From contig BPGC01000001.1 of the NCBI GenBank assembly GCA_026002835.1, positions 275,231-339,230 on the forward strand: a stretch of 64,000 nucleotides of DNA, in the 5' to 3' direction. The first letter of the stretch is position 1; every line of letters starts with the position of its first letter. The position numbers were made by a program, and so were the translations under genes. The notes beneath the pieces were generated by a model. The model ran no database searches. It saw only the letters and a list, made by a program, of their open reading frames with translations, and was not told where the DNA came from. Below, in pieces: positions 58,097-64,000 of this stretch. Origin of the DNA: Candidatus Nitrosocaldaceae archaeon. GTDB taxonomy: Archaea > Thermoproteota > Nitrososphaeria > Nitrososphaerales > Nitrosocaldaceae.

Positions 58097-59358
58097 TTCT
58101 TTGCTATACCAGCACCAATCAATCTCCATCTATCTGCTATCCTTCTACTTATTGCTATTCTGCTGTTTTTCAATAAACATACCGGTCTTCTTAATTTAAT
58201 ATCAACTCTGCTATCTCTAACAGAATTTACAATTCCTAGAACTACCGCTGTGCCAATATTAAGTCTTAAAGGTTCACCATCACTAATAGGTTCTACTTTA
58301 ACTGGTTCGGCAGTGCCAACTGCAGTATCAAATAGACTAACCTCCATACTTATGCTAGTTACATTATCTGGTAACTTGCCAGGTTTACCTATAACATTTC
58401 CTATCAATGAGTCGCTCTTTGTAAATGCTGGATCTAATTTTGTTCCTATAGCAGATAAACCTCCAGGCTTTACAAAATCTACTAAACCTGCTCCAGTTGC
58501 TAAGCTTACTATATCTGTGCTTATAACCTCATAGCTATTACTCTTCTCATTATATATCCCAGGCTTCATCTCAATCTCATCTCCTACTCTAAACTCTCCT
58601 TGTGTTAATGAACCCCCGATAACTCCTCCTTTAAGATCTTTTGGTTTAGTTCCAGGTTTGTTTATATCAAATGATCTTAGCACATGCATTATAGGATCTT
58701 TGTTAGGATCTCTCTCTGGAGTTGGTATATGCTCTTCAATAGCCTCTATCAATGCATCTATATTTGCTCTTTGTTGAGCAGAGATTGGTATTATAGGAGC
58801 ATCATCTAATCCATGTTCTTCTAGAAACTCTTTAATCTGTTTATAATTCTCTATCGCATCTTCTCTGCTAACTAGATCAACTTTGTTCTGAACAACAACA
58901 ATATTATTTATGCCCAGAGTCTGTAATGCTATAAAATGTTCTCTGGTCTGAGGTCTTGGGAACTTTTCATTTGCTGCAACTACTAGAATTGCTCCATCCA
59001 TCAATGCTGCACCAGATAACATATTGGCCATAAGACTCTCATGACCAGGAGAGTCAACAAAACTTACAACCCTTAATAGAATAGTCTTATTCCCACAATG
59101 AGGGCATGTTGGAGAAGTTGAATACGCATCTGGTTCTTTACATATCGAACATTTATAGAATGCTGCATCAGCATATCCTACTTTGATCGTAATTCCTCTC
59201 CTTAACTCTTCACTATGAGCACTAGTCCATACACCAGTTATAGCCTCAACTAGTGTAGTCTTGCCATGATCTACATGACCAGCAGTTCCTATATTTATAC
59301 AAGGCTGTATGCCATACTTTTCTATATACCATTGAGGTAAGGTATCTCTCCAGTGCAA
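58093..59358 (-). CDS. Translation initiation factor aIF2 subunit gamma
   Basis: GTPase that binds initiator tRNA. It has the P-loop GTAGHVDHGKTT near residue 24, RGITIKVGYADA (switch I), a zinc knuckle CSICKEPDAYSTSPTCPHCG, DSPGHESLM and NKVD. The start is TTG, chosen because the N-terminus WRDTLPQWYIEKYGIQP matches relatives. Length 421 is normal. It heads a run with the PIN-domain gene. Confidence 0.96.
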   Translation of the reverse strand: MHWRDTLPQWYIEKYGIQPCINIGTAGHVDHGKTTLVEAITGVWTSAHSEELRRGITIKVGYADAAFYKCSICKEPDAYSTSPTCPHCGNKTILLRVVSFVDSPGHESLMANMLSGAALMDGAILVVAANEKFPRPQTREHFIALQTLGINNIVVVQNKVDLVSREDAIENYKQIKEFLEEHGLDDAPIIPISAQQRANIDALIEAIEEHIPTPERDPNKDPIMHVLRSFDINKPGTKPKDLKGGVIGGSLTQGEFRVGDEIEMKPGIYNEKSNSYEVISTDIVSLATGAGLVDFVKPGGLSAIGTKLDPAFTKSDSLIGNVIGKPGKLPDNVTSISMEVSLFDTAVGTAEPVKVEPISDGEPLRLNIGTAVVLGIVNSVRDSRVDIKLRRPVCLLKNSRIAISRRIADRWRLIGAGIAKN

Positions 59359-59401
59359 AGTAATATCTAAAGTGTATATAGGGTTATGTTAACCTTTGTA
59401 A

Positions 59402-59782
59402 TTAAGCAGTAGCCTCTGCATCTTCCTTCTTCTCTTCTGGTAATACTCCATCAAGTTTAGCATTTATCTGGTATATCTCTTCGCTTATAACATTTCCTCT
59501 TACCAATCTTCTTCTCCTCTCACCTTCCTTTGCCTTTCTTAATCCTATACCCTTTGGAATTAGTATGTATTTCTTAACTGCTCCATGAACATCGTATCGC
59601 ATTGGGACTCCAGATTTATCGCTACCTCCAGTTATCTTTAACTTTCCTTGCAATCCTATTACAGATGCATCCAGTTCATCTCCTATCCTCAAGCCTAGAA
59701 ATGGTTGAGCTTGTTTATCCTTTACCTCAACTGTTCTTGCTTTCCCATTCTTATCAGATATTACAACTTTGAATGTAACCAC
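59402..59782 (-). CDS. rps6e: Ribosomal protein eS6
   Basis: Small-subunit protein of archaea and eukaryotes. The start VTFKVVISDKNGKARTVEVKDKQAQPFLGLRIGDELD, the GGSDKSGVPMRYDVHG loop and the basic KEGERRRRLVRGN segment are family marks. The start is GTG. An acidic tail (EEKKEDAEATA) closes the 126-residue protein. Its upstream region ends at the CRISPR array. Confidence 0.95.
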   Translation of the reverse strand: MVTFKVVISDKNGKARTVEVKDKQAQPFLGLRIGDELDASVIGLQGKLKITGGSDKSGVPMRYDVHGAVKKYILIPKGIGLRKAKEGERRRRLVRGNVISEEIYQINAKLDGVLPEEKKEDAEATA

Positions 59783-59808
59783 TTGCGTAATGAGATAACA
59801 TGCCTTTA

Positions 59809-59845
59809 ATTAATCTTATGCCTTTATGGAATTTTTAGTTGCAAC
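59809..59845 (-). repeat. Possible decayed terminal CRISPR repeat
   Basis: One repeat-length before the first clear repeat lies CCTTTAT...TTGCAAC, matching both the middle and the end of the CRISPR repeat with gaps between. The 38 nt from here to the first clear repeat is a normal spacer length. Support is weak and limited to these matches. Confidence 0.35.
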
Positions 59846-59883
59846 TTACCACATAATAATGAAGAGATCGATACTATCATGCC

Positions 59884-62800
59884 CTCTTAATTCCCTTTAT
59901 AGGATTCTATTCATTGCAACTTTTGTTTTTACATGAATTATGTCACATTTTACAATTGAATTATTATCTCTCAATTCCCTTTATAGGATTCTATTCATTG
60001 CAACTTCGGAATGAATCTAGAAGAAATGTTCAAAATAGTTACCGAGGCCTCTCAATTCCCTTTATAGGATTCTATTCATTGCAACTTGATACTATAATGC
60101 CGATAATAGCAAGAGCCACTATAATAATCTCTCAATTCCCTTTATAGGATTCTATTCATTGCAACTCAACGCAAAAATGGATATACGTATGCACATTGCC
60201 AATCTCTCAATTCCCTTTATAGGATTCTATTCATTGCAACCTATTTAGGAAGTATGTTAAACGTTTATCTCTTTCTGAGTTATTCTCTCAATTCCCTTTA
60301 TAGGATTCTATTCATTGCAACGATAAGGGATAGTTACGCAAATGTAGCGTATCAAGAATTAAACTCTCAATTCCCTTTATAGGATTCTATTCATTGCAAC
60401 TAAAAACTATAAAAATAAATACTTTTAATACTATAAACAAAGTCTCTCAATTCCCTTTATAGGATTCTATTCATTGCAACTTATGAGATAAGGGATAGTT
60501 GGAACGGAACTGGAAGTAATAAATCTCTCAATTCCCTTTATAGGATTCTATTCATTGCAACTATAACACTTAAACCAGTTCTATTTATTGATATGTCTCT
60601 CAATTCCCTTTATAGGATTCTATTCATTGCAACCTGCTTGTAACCAATTTGAATGATGAAGCGTATGTCATGAATCTCTCAATTCCCTTTATAGGATTCT
60701 ATTCATTGCAACTTATCTTTAACCTCTATATTCGTTAGTATATCTTGCAGTATGCCTCTCAATTCCCTTTATAGGATTCTATTCATTGCAACTAAACCAA
60801 AATACCTTAGATATAACAAAATTGATAATCTCTCAATTCCCTTTATAGGATTCTATTCATTGCAACTGTAAGCAGTTGTTCAACAGCATATACTCTCCAC
60901 CTATCGTGACTCTCAATTCCCTTTATAGGATTCTATTCATTGCAACTGGTAAAACGTAAAAGGCTAACCAAAAAGCAAAGAAACTCTCAATTCCCTTTAT
61001 AGGATTCTATTCATTGCAACTAGATAACTTTAAAAATCATGAATATAGGTAAACTCTCAATTCCCTTTATAGGATTCTATTCATTGCAACAGTATGGATG
61101 TATACGAAAGCTTAAAGAATAGATACTCTCAATTCCCTTTATAGGATTCTATTCATTGCAACAAATAGAGAACTTGCAAGTATAAACTATTATAGACTCT
61201 CAATTCCCTTTATAGGATTCTATTCATTGCAACTACTAATAGTTGATGAATAACAATTATGTCTCTCAATTCCCTTTATAGGATTCTATTCATTGCAACA
61301 TATTGAATACATACTTTAAAATGATGTCTCTCAATTCCCTTTATAGGATTCTATTCATTGCAACTTATATTATAATTACCATCTAGTTATCTCTGCATAG
61401 ACTCTCAATTCCCTTTATAGGATTCTATTCATTGCAACGTTATTATAAATTGTATAAAGATGCTTTGAATTTTGGTGTACTCTCAATTCCCTTTATAGGA
61501 TTCTATTCATTGCAACCAAAACACTCTGACATAAATATGGTTATGCATTATGTCCTCTCAATTCCCTTTATAGGATTCTATTCATTGCAACAGGTATTTG
61601 CGTGGTTTATCGAAAGCTTCGAGATGGTACTCTCAATTCCCTTTATAGGATTCTATTCATTGCAACAAATAGAGGAAAGTGCTGAGTATAAGCAGTATTA
61701 TGAGGCTCTCAATTCCCTTTATAGGATTCTATTCATTGCAACGAGCTGGAAAGTTGATGAAAGTGAAGCAGATTGGCTGTGCTCTCAATTCCCTTTATAG
61801 GATTCTATTCATTGCAACTAGTTCATTAAAAAGCGTAATACACACATTTACGAAAGATGACTCTCAATTCCCTTTATAGGATTCTATTCATTGCAACTCT
61901 TAATATGATAGTAAACATACTCTCAATTCCCTTTATAGGATTCTATTCATTGCAACTAGTAGTACCTGCCTATGTTTCTCTCAATTCCCTTTATAGGATT
62001 CTATTCATTGCAACCTATAAAATCTTACAAAAACATCCCAACTCATAGGAAAATATCTCTCAATTCCCTTTATAGGATTCTATTCATTGCAACTTAGGAA
62101 ATACCGAAGCATTAAAGATTATCAGCAAGTTTACTCTCAATTCCCTTTATAGGATTCTATTCATTGCAACAGTTAATAGAGAACAATGCCAATACTTGCA
62201 ACTAACCATCCTCTCAATTCCCTTTATAGGATTCTATTCATTGCAACAATAGGGTTAAAATGCATATTTCTTATTTTTAATCAATAAAACCTCTCAATTC
62301 CCTTTATAGGATTCTATTCATTGCAACTGGTATTTCTCCAAATTACCACTAGCATCTTCTGAACTAAACTCTCAATTCCCTTTATAGGATTCTATTCATT
62401 GCAACGTTCTTATAAATTGTATAAAGATGCTTTGAATTTTGGTGTACTCTCAATTCCCTTTATAGGATTCTATTCATTGCAACCATAGATATCTTTAGCA
62501 ATCACTCTAGCGAGAAGATACCCATACTCTCAATTCCCTTTATAGGATTCTATTCATTGCAACGTATATGTATAAAAAAGTCTTAAAAGCCAAAATAAAA
62601 CTCTCAATTCCCTTTATAGGATTCTATTCATTGCAACTCTACCTATAAGAGTCTTATGCTAATATCTGTATAAACTCTCAATTCCCTTTATAGGATTCTA
62701 TTCATTGCAACTAACATAATAATATGTACATAAGCAGCCTAGATGTACCTCTCAATTCCCTTTATAGGATTCTATTCATTGCAACTAAATATGAATAACA

Positions 62801-64000
62801 TATTTCAAGTAATGATGAATGTCTCTCAATTCCCTTTATAGGATTCTATTCATTGCAACAGTTTAAAGCATAGATAAGGTTAGATCTGCTATGAACTCTC
62901 AATTCCCTTTATAGGATTCTATTCATTGCAACTATCTGATCATTGAATAGATAACAATGAACATTATACTCTCAATTCCCTTTATAGGATTCTATTCATT
63001 GCAACCATAGAATTGATAAGAAATAGCATTATTTAACAGCTCTCAATTCCCTTTATAGGATTCTATTCATTGCAACTATGTATATAAGTATGCAAGAGAT
63101 GACTTTTGATACTCTCAATTCCCTTTATAGGATTCTATTCATTGCAACATATAATATTATAATTAGCATAGATCATTGAATGAGACTCTCAATTCCCTTT
63201 ATAGGATTCTATTCATTGCAACATGTAAATATTAGTTCTAAGATCTTTAGTTGAAGTCTCTCAATTCCCTTTATAGGATTCTATTCATTGCAACTCTATA
63301 TACTAGATGAAAGATACATGAGATCAGCTATACTCTCAATTCCCTTTATAGGATTCTATTCATTGCAACTAATATTAAGCATATACAATAACTTAGTATG
63401 TAGACTCTCAATTCCCTTTATAGGATTCTATTCATTGCAACATAATGCATATATTATATCCAATTCAGAAATCTAGTACTCTCAATTCCCTTTATAGGAT
63501 TCTATTCATTGCAACTAGATTAGCATATAGTCTTCAATTGTAACATATTAATCTCTCAATTCCCTTTATAGGATTCTATTCATTGCAACGATGCTAAAGT
63601 ACTTGATGCTAACTAATATGTAGATCTCTCAATTCCCTTTATAGGATTCTATTCATTGCAACTATGTAGCTAATTTCTAACATTATACTACTTTAAACTT
63701 CTCTCAATTCCCTTTATAGGATTCTATTCATTGCAACTGATCACAAAATTAGCTTATAGCTAATAATTATGTATGCTCTCAATTCCCTTTATAGGATTCT
63801 ATTCATTGCAACATGCTAAATATAGGTATGACTGGAATATAGCAGATAATCTCTCAATTCCCTTTATAGGATTCTATTCATTGCAACTTATATACAGTGT
63901 GTAACAGATGAAGATGATCAATATTATCTCTCAATTCCCTTTATAGGATTCTATTCATTGCAACAGGAAGATCAGCTAAAGTCTCTTTCTCTTCTAACTG
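59884..64000 (-). CRISPR. CRISPR array, 55 repeats of 37 nt, continuing past the right edge
   Basis: On the plus strand each repeat begins CTCTCAATTCCC and ends TTCATTGCAAC. Fifty-five were counted from 59884 to 63964. All look identical except the first, which has CTCTTAATT. Fifty-four complete spacers, mostly 33-47 nt, and one cut by the window edge were seen. The minus strand ends ATTGAGAG, the analogue of the ATTGAAAG crRNA handle of many archaeal arrays, and the only degenerate repeat is at the left. Both say transcription is leftwards, with the leader right of the window. No cas gene is in view, so the type is unknown. Confidence 0.98.

Noticed and set aside
59914..63476. Open frames across the CRISPR array with repeated LSIPFIGFYSLQ or LNSLYRILFIAT peptides
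   Set aside because: These are translations of the 37-nt CRISPR repeat. They have no start context or family match.

Overview
The window is AT-rich archaeal chromosome and reads as a member of the Nitrososphaeria (Thaumarchaeota), possibly a thermophilic lineage. The strongest marker is the RNA polymerase largest subunit, encoded as one unsplit A'/A'' gene; most other archaea split it. Supporting signs are a three-gene acyl-CoA carboxylase of the kind used in the 3-hydroxypropionate/4-hydroxybutyrate cycle, a class III polyhydroxyalkanoate (PHA) synthase, anaerobic-type cobalamin genes, an orphan MtrA-like corrinoid protein, and archaeal information-processing genes. The exact lineage is inference; no rRNA gene is present.

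Layout. 1-5.8 kb: an MtrA-like protein, purC, prs, a tRNA methyltransferase, RNase Z, a UPF0200/UPF0201 pair and ThpR. 5.8-11.3 kb: the CCA-adding enzyme, a small protein kinase, a tRNA-Pro(GGG) that appears to carry two introns, an Lsm protein, a bacterial-type MetK, Rio2 and a THUMP methyltransferase. 11.3-22.4 kb: two cobalamin runs (cbiD-cbiG-cbiX-cbiC, and cbiL-cbiF with cbiT) flank asnS, an aldehyde dehydrogenase, an AbrB-domain protein and phaE-phaC. 22.5-27 kb: an NFACT/RqcH protein, a CBS protein, a Mut7-C nuclease, AMMECR1 and a GT28-like glycosyltransferase. 27-36.9 kb: the minus-strand rpoH-rpoB-rpoA-eL30-(two membrane proteins)-nusA-rps12-rps7 operon.

36.9-44 kb is a surface-pilus locus: a prepilin peptidase diverges from three pilin-like proteins (the third carries a six-blade NHL propeller), a secretion ATPase and a TadC-like membrane protein. 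44-47.6 kb holds the acyl-CoA carboxylase operon. 47.6-52.8 kb holds a peroxiredoxin, a macro-domain protein, a larC-larE-nifS operon, aIF2-alpha and the short nop10 gene. 52.8-55.5 kb is an oligosaccharyltransferase (AglB/STT3) fused to an extracellular cyclophilin. 55.7-57.0 kb is a decayed asparagine synthetase (asnB) pseudogene. 57-59.8 kb holds a UPF0173 hydrolase, a PIN-domain protein, aIF2-gamma and eS6.

From 59.9 kb to the right edge runs a CRISPR array: 55 repeats of 37 nt were counted, and it continues past the window. The repeat polarity and the single degenerate repeat at the left end both indicate transcription from the minus strand, with leader, newest spacers and probably cas genes beyond the right edge. 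The array holds a near-duplicate spacer pair, two abnormally short spacers and a shift in spacer length along its age axis.

The observations most worth following are the AglB-cyclophilin fusion, the NHL-propeller pilin, the two-intron tRNA, the near-duplicate CRISPR spacers, the dead asnB beside an intact asnS, and the nickel-cofactor larC-larE genes coupled to a cysteine desulfurase.
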